A model generated the notes under the pieces. The model worked only from the letters and a program-made list of their open reading frames with translations, did not search any database and had not been told where the DNA came from. Shown here one piece after another: positions 22,872 to 30,026 of a stretch of 30,026 bases of DNA (the first letter of the stretch is position 1; every line of letters begins with the position of its first letter). The translations under genes and the position numbers were made by a program. Location: contig USJW01000055.1 in NCBI GenBank assembly GCA_900555045.1, positions 1 to 30,026 on the forward strand, read 5' to 3'. This DNA is from an uncultured Clostridium sp. Its GTDB lineage: Bacteria; Bacillota; Clostridia; Lachnospirales; Lachnospiraceae.

Positions 22872-22994
22872 TTGTTTACCTCTCTATTTCAAATCTGTAC
22901 CAACCATCCTTATTGCTCTCAAGCATTCGTTCGCCAGAGACGCCTGCGCGGCGCCCACAGGGGCTTTCCGCCGGCAACTCTGCCCATATATGTA
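22872..22994 (-). promoter_or_regulatory. GC-rich structured 5' leader of the signalling operon
   Basis: About 120 nt separate the predicted transcription start (about 22994) from ATG 22871. The leader contains a nested hairpin near 22945-22975: GGCG...CGCC outside and GCCC-CTGT-GGGC inside, in the middle of AT-richer flanks. I could not match it to the c-di-GMP-I or c-di-GMP-II riboswitch consensus. It may be a cis-acting RNA or only an extended leader. Confidence 0.35.
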
Positions 22995-23000
22995 TCATCC

Positions 23001-23029
23001 ATTTTAACACAGAAATTGGGAATGTGCAA
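23001..23029 (-). promoter_or_regulatory. Sigma-A promoter of the signalling operon
   Basis: Minus strand -35 TTGCAC (23024-23029), 17-bp spacer, -10 TAAAAT (23001-23006). It lies just past the ctpA terminator and 130 bp before the first gene of the operon. Confidence 0.65.
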
Positions 23030-23062
23030 TCCTTTTGAGCGCTTCCCCCTCCCCAGGGCGCG

Positions 23063-23101
23063 AAAAAAGCAGGTGCGGCGAGCCCTGCCCATCACACCTG
23101 C
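23063..23101 (-). terminator. Rho-independent terminator after the S41 protease gene
   Basis: Minus strand GCAGGTG (23095-23101) pairs with CACCTGC (23069-23075) across a GC-rich loop, followed by TTTTTT (23063-23068). It lies 18 bp past the ctpA-like stop and closes the ftsEX unit. Confidence 0.8.
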
Positions 23102-23119
23102 ATATTTTCCATCATTTTC

Positions 23120-24496
23120 CTATTTTTCCTGCCCGATCTGCTCCTTCACAACCTCGACGCCCTTCTGCACCTGGTTGTCATCCTCGGGCTTCACAATGGC
23201 CTGAGTCTTTAAATCCTCGTCCAGCTCCACCTTCACATCCGGCTCAATTCCCTTCCCGTGGAGGTCGAAGCCGCTGGGCGTGTAGTAGTGGGCCACCGTG
23301 ATCTTGATCGCGGAGCCGTCCCCCAGCGGGATTAGGTTCTGCACGATGCCCTTGCCGTAGCTGGTGGTTCCCACGACGGTAACCCAGTCGTAGTCCTTGA
23401 GCGCCCCGGTCAACACCTCGGAGGCGCTGGCGGAATCCCCGTTGACCAGCACAGCGATGGGGAGCTTAAGCTCGTGGCCGTCGGAGGCCCGGTAGTGCTG
23501 TCCCTTGCCGTTCTTGTCCGCGGTGTAGACAATCAGCGTGTTATCCTTGTCGTACTGCTTGATGTCATCGGGCAGCAGATAGTCCGCGATCTCCACCGAG
23601 CTGTCCAACACTCCGCCCGGATTGTTGCGCAGATCCAGCACCAGCCCCTTCATGCCCTGGGCCTCCAAGTCGTCCACCGCGTCCTTAAACTGTTGGGTGG
23701 TCACCAGGTCAAACTGGGTGATCAGGATGTAGCCGATCTGATCCGCCAGCATCTGGTGCTCCACGGTGGGAACCTCGATGCTCCGGCGGGTGAGCGTCAT
23801 GTCCACGTACTCGTCCTTGTCCTGGCGGTACACGGTGATGTTGACCTTCGTGCCCTCCGGTCCCTTGATATAGTTGTTCACCAGCACGGTAAGGCTCTCG
23901 TTTGCCACCACCTTGTCCTCCACCTTGTAGAGAATGTCGCCGGGGCGCATCCCTGCCTCGTAGGCCGGTGAGCCCTCAAACACGCGCACGATGGTGCAGA
24001 GCCCGGTGTTCCGGTTTTGGCTGAGCATCGCGCCGATTCCGGAGTACACGCCCTCCGTGCTCTCCTGCATCTCCTTGTAGTCCTCGATGGTGTAGTACTC
24101 GGAGTACGGGTCGTTGAGTCCGGCCAGCATGCCCTTGTATACATACTCCTGCACGTTTTCCGTGTCCTCGTCGTACAGGAAGTACTGGCTGATGATCTGC
24201 TGGATTAAGGACATCTTGTTGTTGATCTGTTCATAGTCCAGATCGCCCTTCACCTGCTCCTTGCCGTCCGTGATTCCCGGGCCGGTCTGGGACACCTGGG
24301 GGCCCTCCCCCCGGATCACCGTCCTGCTAAAGAGGTAAATTCCCAGGGACATGCCCACAATAATGAGGCCCACGAAGACCGTGACCAGGGAACCGGCCAA
24401 GACGCCGGTCCAGAAACGGTTGTTTCCCTCCGGCCGTCTGGGAGGTCTCTCCCTGTCCCGGTTAAAGTCATTGTTGTAATTATTCTGATTATCCAC
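23120..24496 (-). CDS. S41-family C-terminal processing peptidase (CtpA/CtpB-like)
   Basis: A 458-residue membrane-anchored serine protease facing the cell exterior. A polar, Arg/Pro-rich cytosolic N-terminus (1-27) precedes one membrane helix (about 29-57). The PDZ domain (about 140-235) has GVYSGIGAML and GSPAYEAGMRPGD. The catalytic S41 domain has LDLRNNPGG (288-295), VNGDSASASE (351-360) with Ser357 as the likely nucleophile, and TTSYGKG (377-383) with Lys382 as general base; their 25-residue spacing fits CtpB/Prc. It ends in a Lys/Glu-rich tail. The gene lies 52 bp after the LytM peptidase gene and is followed by a terminator. Such proteases trim exported proteins, including wall hydrolases and sporulation signals, so the neighbouring hydrolase is a plausible target (inference). 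Confidence 0.93.
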   Translation of the reverse strand: MDNQNNYNNDFNRDRERPPRRPEGNNRFWTGVLAGSLVTVFVGLIIVGMSLGIYLFSRTVIRGEGPQVSQTGPGITDGKEQVKGDLDYEQINNKMSLIQQIISQYFLYDEDTENVQEYVYKGMLAGLNDPYSEYYTIEDYKEMQESTEGVYSGIGAMLSQNRNTGLCTIVRVFEGSPAYEAGMRPGDILYKVEDKVVANESLTVLVNNYIKGPEGTKVNITVYRQDKDEYVDMTLTRRSIEVPTVEHQMLADQIGYILITQFDLVTTQQFKDAVDDLEAQGMKGLVLDLRNNPGGVLDSSVEIADYLLPDDIKQYDKDNTLIVYTADKNGKGQHYRASDGHELKLPIAVLVNGDSASASEVLTGALKDYDWVTVVGTTSYGKGIVQNLIPLGDGSAIKITVAHYYTPSGFDLHGKGIEPDVKVELDEDLKTQAIVKPEDDNQVQKGVEVVKEQIGQEK

Positions 24497-24548
24497 TTTC
24501 TGTCTCCTATCTGTCCGCTACACTTCATTTTCCCGCAGCTGCCGTCTC

Positions 24549-25760
24549 TTACGGGCTCACATACTTTTTCGGGTTCACGTACGTCCCTCCCGAGCGAATC
24601 CCAAAATGCAGATGCGGTCCGGTGGAATATCCGGTGGACCCCACCTTCGCGATCAGCTGGCCCTGTTTCACCTTATCGCCCTTCTTCACCAGCAGTTGTG
24701 AGCAGTGCATGTACACGGTGCTCACGCCTCCCCCGTGATCGAGCATGATATAGTTTCCGGCCGAATAGCTGTATGTAGCGATCACCACCTCGCCATCCGC
24801 AGCCGCTATGATGTCCGCCCCGGTGCTGGCTCCAATATCGAGCCCCTTGTGGTTGCTGGAAGCGCCCTCCGTCGGGGATTCCCGGTCCCCGAACCCGGAG
24901 GTGATCCGGCTGCTGGAAGGGCAGGGCCACTTAAAGCTAATATTCCCCAAATTTGTGACCGTATACGTTTTTCCGGCCTCCTGTGCCTTCCTTCGCTCCT
25001 CCTCCTCGCGCCGCTTCATCTCCGCCTCAATCCGGCGCATCTCGTCCTCCTGGGCCTTGATGTCCGCCTCGTAGCCGTCGATCTGGTCCTGGGCGGAGGC
25101 GATCTTGGAATTGTAGGAGGTCAGCTCCGACTGCTTGTCGGCTAAGAGCTGATTGACCGAGGCTTTTTTTGCCTCCGTGGTCTCTTTAAGGGCCAGAAGC
25201 TCGGCCCGCTCGCTCTCAAGAGCCGCCTCCCTGGCCGCCACGTCATCCTTGGCTTCCCCATACTTCACCAACATATTCCGGTCGTACTCCGTGATCTTGC
25301 TCACGTACTCCGCACGGTTTAGCATCTGTGAAATATTCTCGGACTGCATGATCAGGTCCAGGAAGCTTGTGTCCCCACGCTCATACATGTATTTGATCCG
25401 AAGCTTCATAGAGTCGTACTGCTGCCGCTCGGTCTCCTTTGCGGCCAGAAGCTGCTCCTGCGCCACGGCGATCTCCCCCTCCTTCGCGGAAATCTGCTCC
25501 GCCAGCCGGGACAGTTCCTCGGTCAGCGCGTTCAAATTTCCGTCCAGCTGCCGCACGTACTTCTCCGTGTCCGCCTTCAGGCTTTCCAGCTGATTTAGGG
25601 TCTGTTCCATCTTCTTTTTTTCCGCCTCCAGAGCGCTCACCTGCTCCCTGGCATCCTTTAGGCCCTGGCTGGTGGCGTAGGCATTGGGCCCGGTGAGTGT
25701 CAGGCTCACGGCCAAAAGCCCCGCGCCGAGCGCCGTTTTGGCCTTTCTCAGTCGGTTCAT
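24549..25760 (-). CDS. Coiled-coil M23 (LytM) peptidoglycan endopeptidase, EnvC/CwlO-adaptor-like
   Basis: A 403-residue exported protein. Signal peptide: basic MNRLRKAK, a hydrophobic stretch and likely cleavage after AYA (about 29). A long Glu/Lys/Gln-rich coiled coil spans about 32-262, the layout of EnvC and PcsB that contacts FtsX. The C-terminal LytM domain (about 278-400) keeps the full M23 set: His304 and Asp308 (NHKGLDIG), His352 (VYMH) and His383/His385 (GPHLHFG). Unlike E. coli EnvC, whose LytM site is degenerate and only activates amidases, this one should be a metal-dependent endopeptidase itself. The gene sits 19 bp after ftsX, and FtsEX probably gates its activity as in FtsEX-CwlO or FtsEX-PcsB pairs (known biology, inferred here). 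Confidence 0.92.
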   Translation of the reverse strand: MNRLRKAKTALGAGLLAVSLTLTGPNAYATSQGLKDAREQVSALEAEKKKMEQTLNQLESLKADTEKYVRQLDGNLNALTEELSRLAEQISAKEGEIAVAQEQLLAAKETERQQYDSMKLRIKYMYERGDTSFLDLIMQSENISQMLNRAEYVSKITEYDRNMLVKYGEAKDDVAAREAALESERAELLALKETTEAKKASVNQLLADKQSELTSYNSKIASAQDQIDGYEADIKAQEDEMRRIEAEMKRREEEERRKAQEAGKTYTVTNLGNISFKWPCPSSSRITSGFGDRESPTEGASSNHKGLDIGASTGADIIAAADGEVVIATYSYSAGNYIMLDHGGGVSTVYMHCSQLLVKKGDKVKQGQLIAKVGSTGYSTGPHLHFGIRSGGTYVNPKKYVSP

Positions 25761-25779
25761 CTGTCTTCGCCCCTTTCCG

Positions 25780-26688
25780 TCAAACCCTCAGATGTCTGTG
25801 GATGGTGAAGAAGCTCACCAGGAATCCGATTCCCACCCCCAGCGCCATGGCCACTCCCGCCATATAGGGGAAGATTGCACTGAGCGGGAGGGGACGAAAG
25901 ATTCCCGTGATCACCTGGTAATGCTCATCGATAAAGAGCACCGCCCTCTGGTACAGCACGTACATGCCGCCTAAGGGAACCAGCGCCCCGAACAGACCAA
26001 GCAGCACGCCCTCCACCACAAAGGGAGCCCGTATCATGTAGTTGGTGGCGCCGATGAGGCGCATGATCTCGTTCTCCTGCCTGCGGAAGGCCGCAGCCAC
26101 GGAGATGGTGTTGCTGATTAAGAACACGGCCACGGCTAAGAGCACGCCGATGATCACCGCGGACAGGAGTCCCACGATCTTCCCGGTGTTGGAGAGGCCG
26201 GCCACCGCGCTGTTGGAGTAGTTCACCTTGCGCACGCCGTCGATCAGCTCCAGGCGGGACACGATCGAATCCTGCTCTGCGATGTCGTTCAAAAATATGG
26301 TGTAGGAGGCGGAGTCCGCCAGCGGGTTGTCCTGGGCAAAGCCCTCCGCTAAGTCCTCCATGCCCTCGAAATAGTCCTTTTTAAAGTTCTCCCAGGCCTG
26401 CTCCGCGGAAATGTACTCCATGTCGCGCACCTCGCCCCAGGAGCGGATCTGGTCCCCGATGGCTGTAATCTGCTCCTCCGGCAGCCCGTCGTCAAAGAAC
26501 ACGGAGATCCCAACCGTGGACTGGGCCACCTGCGTCACATTCTGCACGTTGGCCACAATGGCAAAAAAAAGGCAGAATAAAAAAATACACGCAGAAATCG
26601 TCGCCATGGATGCCAGGGAGAACAAGATATTTCTGCATATATTTATGATGCCCTGTTTCAGGCAATACCAAAATGTACTAACCTTCAT
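25780..26688 (-). CDS. ftsX: Cell-division ABC transporter permease FtsX
   Basis: A 302-residue FtsX of normal length. A first membrane helix (about 22-47) is followed by a large extracellular domain (about 48-165; GISVFFDDGLPEEQI, NDIAEQDSIVSRLELIDGV), then three helices (about 172-195, 218-245 and 270-293). Residues 199-213 (AAAFRRQENEIMRLI) form the cytosolic coupling segment that meets FtsE. It overlaps ftsE by 11 bp, a sign of translational coupling, and precedes the LytM peptidase gene by 19 bp. FtsX passes the ATP cycle of FtsE to an external wall hydrolase. Confidence 0.95.
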   Translation of the reverse strand: MKVSTFWYCLKQGIINICRNILFSLASMATISACIFLFCLFFAIVANVQNVTQVAQSTVGISVFFDDGLPEEQITAIGDQIRSWGEVRDMEYISAEQAWENFKKDYFEGMEDLAEGFAQDNPLADSASYTIFLNDIAEQDSIVSRLELIDGVRKVNYSNSAVAGLSNTGKIVGLLSAVIIGVLLAVAVFLISNTISVAAAFRRQENEIMRLIGATNYMIRAPFVVEGVLLGLFGALVPLGGMYVLYQRAVLFIDEHYQVITGIFRPLPLSAIFPYMAGVAMALGVGIGFLVSFFTIHRHLRV

Positions 26689-27382
26689 ATTCGAAACGCT
26701 GCCTTTCCGGTGTGTAGTCGGCCCCGGTGTCGTCGATCACGACTCCACGGTCCATGGTGATAACCCGCTTCCCCATCTCCTCCACCAGTTCGCGGCTGTG
26801 GGTGATAACCACCACCGTGGTCCCCTTGAGGTTGATCTCCTCCAGGAGCCGCATAATCCCATGGGCATTAAAGCTGTCCAGATTGCCCGTGGGCTCATCC
26901 GCCAGCAGCACGCCGGGATTATTGATCAGCGCTCTGGCGATCGCCACGCGCTGCTGCTCCCCCCCGGAGAGCTGTCTCGGGTACGCCTTGTACTTTGCCG
27001 ACAGCCCCACCATGCGCAGCATCTCAGGCACGGACTCCCGGATCACACGCCCGGGAACGCCGATCACCCGCTGTGCAAACGCAACGTTCTCAAATACAGT
27101 GCGGTCTTTCAAGAGTCTGAAATCCTGAAAGACCACGCCGAGTCCTCTTCGATATTTGGGGACGTACCGCCGCGGCATACGGCCCAAGTCCATATCGTTC
27201 ACCACGATACGCCCCTTTGTGGGTTCCAGCTCTTTTAGGAGCAGCTTCATCAGCGTGCTCTTGCCGGAACCGCTTCTGCCTACGATAAAGACAAATTCGC
27301 CGTCCTCAACGGTGAGGCTCACATTCTTTAGCGCCTTGTTGCCTGTCTCATAGGTCTTGCTCACGCGATCGATCTCTATCAT
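26678..27382 (-). CDS. ftsE: Cell-division ATP-binding protein FtsE
   Basis: A 234-residue ABC ATPase. Walker A is GRSGSGKST (35-43), followed by the Q-loop FQDFRLL, signature LSGGEQQRVAIARAL (about 139-153), Walker B LLADEPTGNLD and switch His in VITHS. FQDFRLLKDRTVFENVAF is characteristic of FtsE rather than other importer ATPases. ATG 27382 lies 22 bp after the stop of the PucR/CdaR-like regulator gene with no terminator between, so all five genes may be one transcript. The C-terminus (about 213-234) runs into the start of ftsX. Confidence 0.96.
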   Translation of the reverse strand: MIEIDRVSKTYETGNKALKNVSLTVEDGEFVFIVGRSGSGKSTLMKLLLKELEPTKGRIVVNDMDLGRMPRRYVPKYRRGLGVVFQDFRLLKDRTVFENVAFAQRVIGVPGRVIRESVPEMLRMVGLSAKYKAYPRQLSGGEQQRVAIARALINNPGVLLADEPTGNLDSFNAHGIMRLLEEINLKGTTVVVITHSRELVEEMGKRVITMDRGVVIDDTGADYTPERQRFEYEG

Positions 27383-27404
27383 CTATTACTCCGAAGCTTC
27401 TATA

Positions 27405-28493
27405 TTAATAGTCCAAGCTCTCCATGTAGCGCATGTACTTTGCAACCATTAACGCAATCTTGAAGGTGATGGCGTCCTCAAATACGCGCAGGTCTAATCC
27501 TGTGCTCTTCTCCAGCTTGTCCAGACGGTACACCAGGGTGTTGCGGTGGATGTAGAGCTGTCTGGAGGTCTCGGACACGTTCAGGCTGTTCTCAAAGAAC
27601 TTGTTGATGGTGGTCAGGGTCTCCTCGTCGAACTCGTCCGGGGACTTGCCGTCGAACACTTCGCGGATAAACATCTTGCACAGCGGGATGGGCAGCTGAT
27701 AGATCAGGCGGCCGATTCCCAGGTTGCTGTAGGCGATCACGTTCTTGTTGCTGTAGAAGATCTTGCCCACATCCAGGGCCATCTTCGCTTCCTTATAAGA
27801 ACGGGAAACTTCCTTAATATCATTGATGATCGTGCCGTAGGCCACGCGCACCTTGGTCATCGCCTCGGTGTTCAGCATGTCCAGAATGGTGTTGGCGGTC
27901 TTCTCCAGCTCGCTGTAGCTCTCGCCCGGCTTCACTTCCTTCACCAGGATGATGTTCTTCTCATCCACAGCGGTGATGAAGTCCTTGGTCTTGGTGGCGA
28001 ACAGGCTGCGGACGGTCTCCAGAGCGTTCACGTCCTTCTCGTTGTAGGTCTCGATAATGTAGACCACGCGCTTCACGTCGGTGTCGATGTGCAGCTTCTT
28101 GGCGCGGTTGTAGATGTCGACTAACAGCAGGTTGTCCAGCAGCAGGTTCTTGATAAAGTTGTCCTTGTCGAAGCGCTCCTTGTAGGCCACAAGCAGGTTC
28201 TGCACCTGGAACGCGGCCAGCTTGCCCACCATGTAGACATCGTCGCTGGCGCCCTTTGCAAGCAGGATGTACTCCAGCTGATGCTCGTCGAAAACCTTGA
28301 AGAACTGATAGCCCTGAATCACCTGGCTGTCCGCCGGGGAATCCACGAACGCCAGAATGGAGCTCTCCGATTCCTCCGCATCCGTAAACGTAGAAGCCAG
28401 TACCTTACCTTCTGTATCGCAAATGCATAAATCAATTCTCGTAATGCCTTTTAATCCGTCTAATGTAGTCTGCAGTATTTGATTAGAAATCAT
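27405..28493 (-). CDS. PucR/CdaR-type helix-turn-helix regulator
   Basis: A 362-residue protein ending in the PucR C-terminal helix-turn-helix (about 300-355: INKFFENSLNVSETSRQLYIHRNTLVYRLDKLE, quoted in part here as SETSRQLYIHRNTLVYRL). An N-terminal region (1-125) has a mixed alpha/beta sensor-like pattern, and a GGDEF-like middle domain (about 135-260) is usual for CdaR relatives (LLVDIYNRAKKLHIDTDVKRVV; FITAVDEKNIILVKE). AAAAGGAG lies 7 nt before ATG 28493. It has its own candidate promoter behind a bidirectional terminator and is the first gene before ftsE. It may regulate the cell-wall genes that follow, but neither ligand nor target is visible in the sequence. Confidence 0.85.
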   Translation of the reverse strand: MISNQILQTTLDGLKGITRIDLCICDTEGKVLASTFTDAEESESSILAFVDSPADSQVIQGYQFFKVFDEHQLEYILLAKGASDDVYMVGKLAAFQVQNLLVAYKERFDKDNFIKNLLLDNLLLVDIYNRAKKLHIDTDVKRVVYIIETYNEKDVNALETVRSLFATKTKDFITAVDEKNIILVKEVKPGESYSELEKTANTILDMLNTEAMTKVRVAYGTIINDIKEVSRSYKEAKMALDVGKIFYSNKNVIAYSNLGIGRLIYQLPIPLCKMFIREVFDGKSPDEFDEETLTTINKFFENSLNVSETSRQLYIHRNTLVYRLDKLEKSTGLDLRVFEDAITFKIALMVAKYMRYMESLDY

Positions 28494-28531
28494 CTTGCAC
28501 TCTCCTTTTTCAAAATTTAGTCGGAGTTATC

Positions 28532-28560
28532 TAATATCCTATTTTCCTATTTTAATGCAA
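28532..28560 (-). promoter_or_regulatory. Candidate promoter of the PucR-ftsEX unit
   Basis: Minus strand -35 TTGCAT (28555-28560), 17-bp spacer, -10 ATATTA (28532-28537). The -10 is weak; TATTAG one base further gives 18-bp spacing. Position just after a terminator and 39 bp before the ATG supports it. Confidence 0.4.
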
Positions 28561-28566
28561 AATTAC

Positions 28567-28606
28567 AAAAAAAGCAAGGGAGTTATAAACTCACTTGCTT
28601 TTTTTT
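28567..28606 (-). terminator. Bidirectional rho-independent terminator after the MsmK/UgpC-like gene
   Basis: A stem GCAAGGGAGT / ACTCACTTGC with one mismatch (28574-28598) and loop TATAA is flanked by seven A's (28567-28573) and eight T's (28599-28606), so it can end transcripts from either side. It separates the MsmK/UgpC-like gene from the PucR-like gene. Confidence 0.9.
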
Positions 28607-28635
28607 ACAATTGCCTGTATTTTTACAATTTGTCC

Positions 28636-29748
28636 TTAGTTCAGGATTACAAGCTCGCTCTCTTTGTCGAAAATGTGAATCTTTTCCAGATCCAGAGCCA
28701 GCTTCACAGTGTCGCCAGGTCTTGCGGTGGTGCGCGGATTTACTTTTGCGGTAAAGCTGGTGTCAGCGATATCGAAGTACAAAAGAACCTCGGAGCCCAA
28801 CATCTCATATACACGCACAACAGCCTCGATCACGCTCTTCGGGGACATCGCTAAGAAGGACTCCTCGTCGTGCAGATCCTCCGGGCGGATACCCAGGGTA
28901 ACGGTCTTGCCGATGTATCCGGCCTCCTCCAGCTTCTTAGCCTTGGACTCGGCAACAGCGATGGTGTGTCCTGCAAAGGTCAGGGTCACATCGGAGCCGT
29001 CCTTGGCAACGGTCGCGTCGATCATGTTCATCTGCGGAGCGCCGATGAATCCGGCAACGAACTTGTTGCAGGGCTTGTCGTAAAGGTTGCGCGGGTTGTC
29101 TACCTGCTGGATCACGCCGTCCTTCATAACTACGATACGGGTACCAAGCGTCATAGCCTCGGTCTGGTCATGGGTAACGTAGATGATGGTGGTTTCCAGT
29201 CTCTGGTGCAGCTTGGAGATCTCAACACGCATCTGGCCTCTCAGCTTTGCATCCAGGTTGGACAGCGGCTCATCCATCAGGAACACTTTGGGGTTACGCA
29301 CGATAGCACGTCCCATAGCAACACGCTGTCTCTGGCCGCCGGACAGAGCCTTCGGCTTACGGTCTAAGAGGTGATCCAGATCCAGGATCTTAGCAGCGTC
29401 ATGTACTTTCTTGTCGATCTCATCCTTCGGGGTCTTTCTCAGCTTCAGACCGAAGGCCATGTTGTCGTATACGGACATATGAGGATACAGAGCGTAGTTC
29501 TGGAATACCATTGCGATATCGCGGTCCTTGGGCTCCACATCGTTTACCAGTTTGTCATCAATGTAGAGTTCACCGGAAGAGATATCCTCCAGTCCTGCGA
29601 TCATACGAAGGGTGGTGGACTTACCACAGCCGGACGGACCTACGAAAATGATGAATTCCTTGTCTTTAATTTCCAGGTTAAAATCCTTAACAGCCACGAA
29701 TCCGTTGGGATATTTCTTGGTTACGTTTCTCAGTGATAAACTAGCCAT
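28636..29748 (-). CDS. MsmK/UgpC-type sugar ABC transporter ATPase
   Basis: A 370-residue ATPase of the carbohydrate-uptake CUT1 class. The ATPase domain (1-235) has Walker A GPSGCGKST (about 38-46), Q-loop FQNYALYPHMSV, signature ALSGGQRQRVAMGRA, Walker B LMDEPLSNLDAKLR and switch THDQTEAM. A TOBE/MalK-type regulatory tail follows (about 240-370; GFIGAPQMNMI, LGIRPEDL). ATG 29748 is chosen because AGGAGG lies 10 nt upstream; an in-frame ATG at 29877 would add 43 residues with no family match. No permease or binding-protein genes are adjacent, so this is probably a shared ATPase serving several sugar importers, as MsmK does. Its own unit ends at the 28567-28606 terminator. Confidence 0.95.
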   Translation of the reverse strand: MASLSLRNVTKKYPNGFVAVKDFNLEIKDKEFIIFVGPSGCGKSTTLRMIAGLEDISSGELYIDDKLVNDVEPKDRDIAMVFQNYALYPHMSVYDNMAFGLKLRKTPKDEIDKKVHDAAKILDLDHLLDRKPKALSGGQRQRVAMGRAIVRNPKVFLMDEPLSNLDAKLRGQMRVEISKLHQRLETTIIYVTHDQTEAMTLGTRIVVMKDGVIQQVDNPRNLYDKPCNKFVAGFIGAPQMNMIDATVAKDGSDVTLTFAGHTIAVAESKAKKLEEAGYIGKTVTLGIRPEDLHDEESFLAMSPKSVIEAVVRVYEMLGSEVLLYFDIADTSFTAKVNPRTTARPGDTVKLALDLEKIHIFDKESELVILN

Positions 29749-30026
29749 TCTGTTTTTTCCTCCTAAAATAGCACTTTCAATATGTGACAATTCTTGCCGC
29801 GTTTCGCTAAAATATCTGTTTGCGAAACCGCTTTTGTAACTATCCCTATCATACATGAAACCATTTTCATTTACCATATTGACAATTTACAAAATCCAAA
29901 TTTAGGATTTAGCTAAATTGTATACCAGGAAAAAAAAGTGCTCGAAATCACAAATTTCCGCAGAATGGGTTGTTAGAAGTTTGTTAAATATGATAAAGTC
30001 TGTCAATATTCAATAAAACCTTCACC
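29749..30026 (-). promoter_or_regulatory. Upstream region of the MsmK/UgpC-like gene
   Basis: AT-rich, no gene. A candidate -10 TATGAT lies at 29848-29853 but its -35 is poor. A perfect 12-bp palindrome ATTTAGCTAAAT (29907-29918) sits upstream and could be a regulator site. The T-rich stretch near 29928-29938 is not preceded by a clear stem. Confidence 0.35.

Noticed and set aside
22872..22994. c-di-GMP-I (GEMM) riboswitch
   Set aside because: The conserved GCACAGGGCAAACC-type and ACGCAAAGCC segments are not present; only generic hairpins are seen.
29749..29877. Extended N-terminus of the MsmK/UgpC-like ATPase
   Set aside because: The family begins at MASLSLRNVTKKY; AGGAGG precedes ATG 29748 and the extension is promoter-like AT-rich DNA.

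Overview
The window looks like the chromosome of a Clostridia member, most likely Lachnospiraceae (Enterocloster/Hungatella-like). This rests on a high-GC, clostridial-style protein set, strong AGGAGG ribosome sites, and a PucR/CdaR-like regulator–ftsE–ftsX–LytM peptidase–S41 peptidase cluster next to an MsmK/UgpC-type ATPase. The genus is inference. No rRNA, tRNA or CRISPR array was seen. Almost everything right of 3.4 kb lies on the minus strand; the exceptions are the IS transposase remnant and one gene at 10.8 kb.

Layout. (1) 1-1476: AT-rich accessory DNA unlike the rest. It holds the 5' part of a P-loop ATPase resembling the Sll1717 family, cut by the window edge, and a decayed, internally deleted DUF1016/YhcG-type nuclease gene. 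This looks like the worn edge of a defence or restriction island. (2) 1477-3133: an IS30-family element with a broken transposase and motif-rich ends. (3) 3390-10513: a GntR/UTRA repressor gene followed by a seven-gene operon: a 54-aa membrane microprotein, ECF-transporter S component, fused double ATPase, EcfT, double-SIS sugar-phosphate enzyme, PfkB kinase and BtpA/SgcQ-family TIM barrel. The promoters of the repressor gene and of the operon share AACATAAT palindromes. ECF transporters normally carry vitamins or metals, so one wired to a kinase and an isomerase/deglycase-like enzyme is the best candidate here for an undescribed uptake-and-catabolism system.

(4) 10684-11587 (+): a YjbR/MmcQ-like domain joined to an EVE/PUA-like domain, behind a near-consensus promoter. 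(5) 11701-23029: a signalling operon of about 11 kb read leftwards. It encodes a REC-GGDEF-EAL-REC-GGDEF protein, two giant hybrid histidine kinases (one with an NTF2-like N-terminus, one with a stack of PAS domains) and a GntR-type protein that seems to be an internal duplication with two winged helices. A promoter and a structured leader of about 120 nt precede it and a terminator closes it. (6) 23063-28606: PucR/CdaR-like regulator, FtsE, FtsX, a LytM endopeptidase with an intact metal site and a CtpA-type protease, a cell-wall remodelling cluster flanked by terminators. (7) 28636-30026: an MsmK/UgpC-like ATPase serving sugar ABC importers, plus its upstream region.

How the parts fit: the repressor probably senses a phosphorylated intermediate and releases the ECF operon, whose kinase, SIS enzyme and TIM barrel process the imported compound. 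The signalling operon would couple unknown stimuli to c-di-GMP turnover and, through phosphorelay and the twin-GntR protein, to transcription. The FtsEX unit gates septal or lateral wall hydrolysis. All functions are read from sequence alone.
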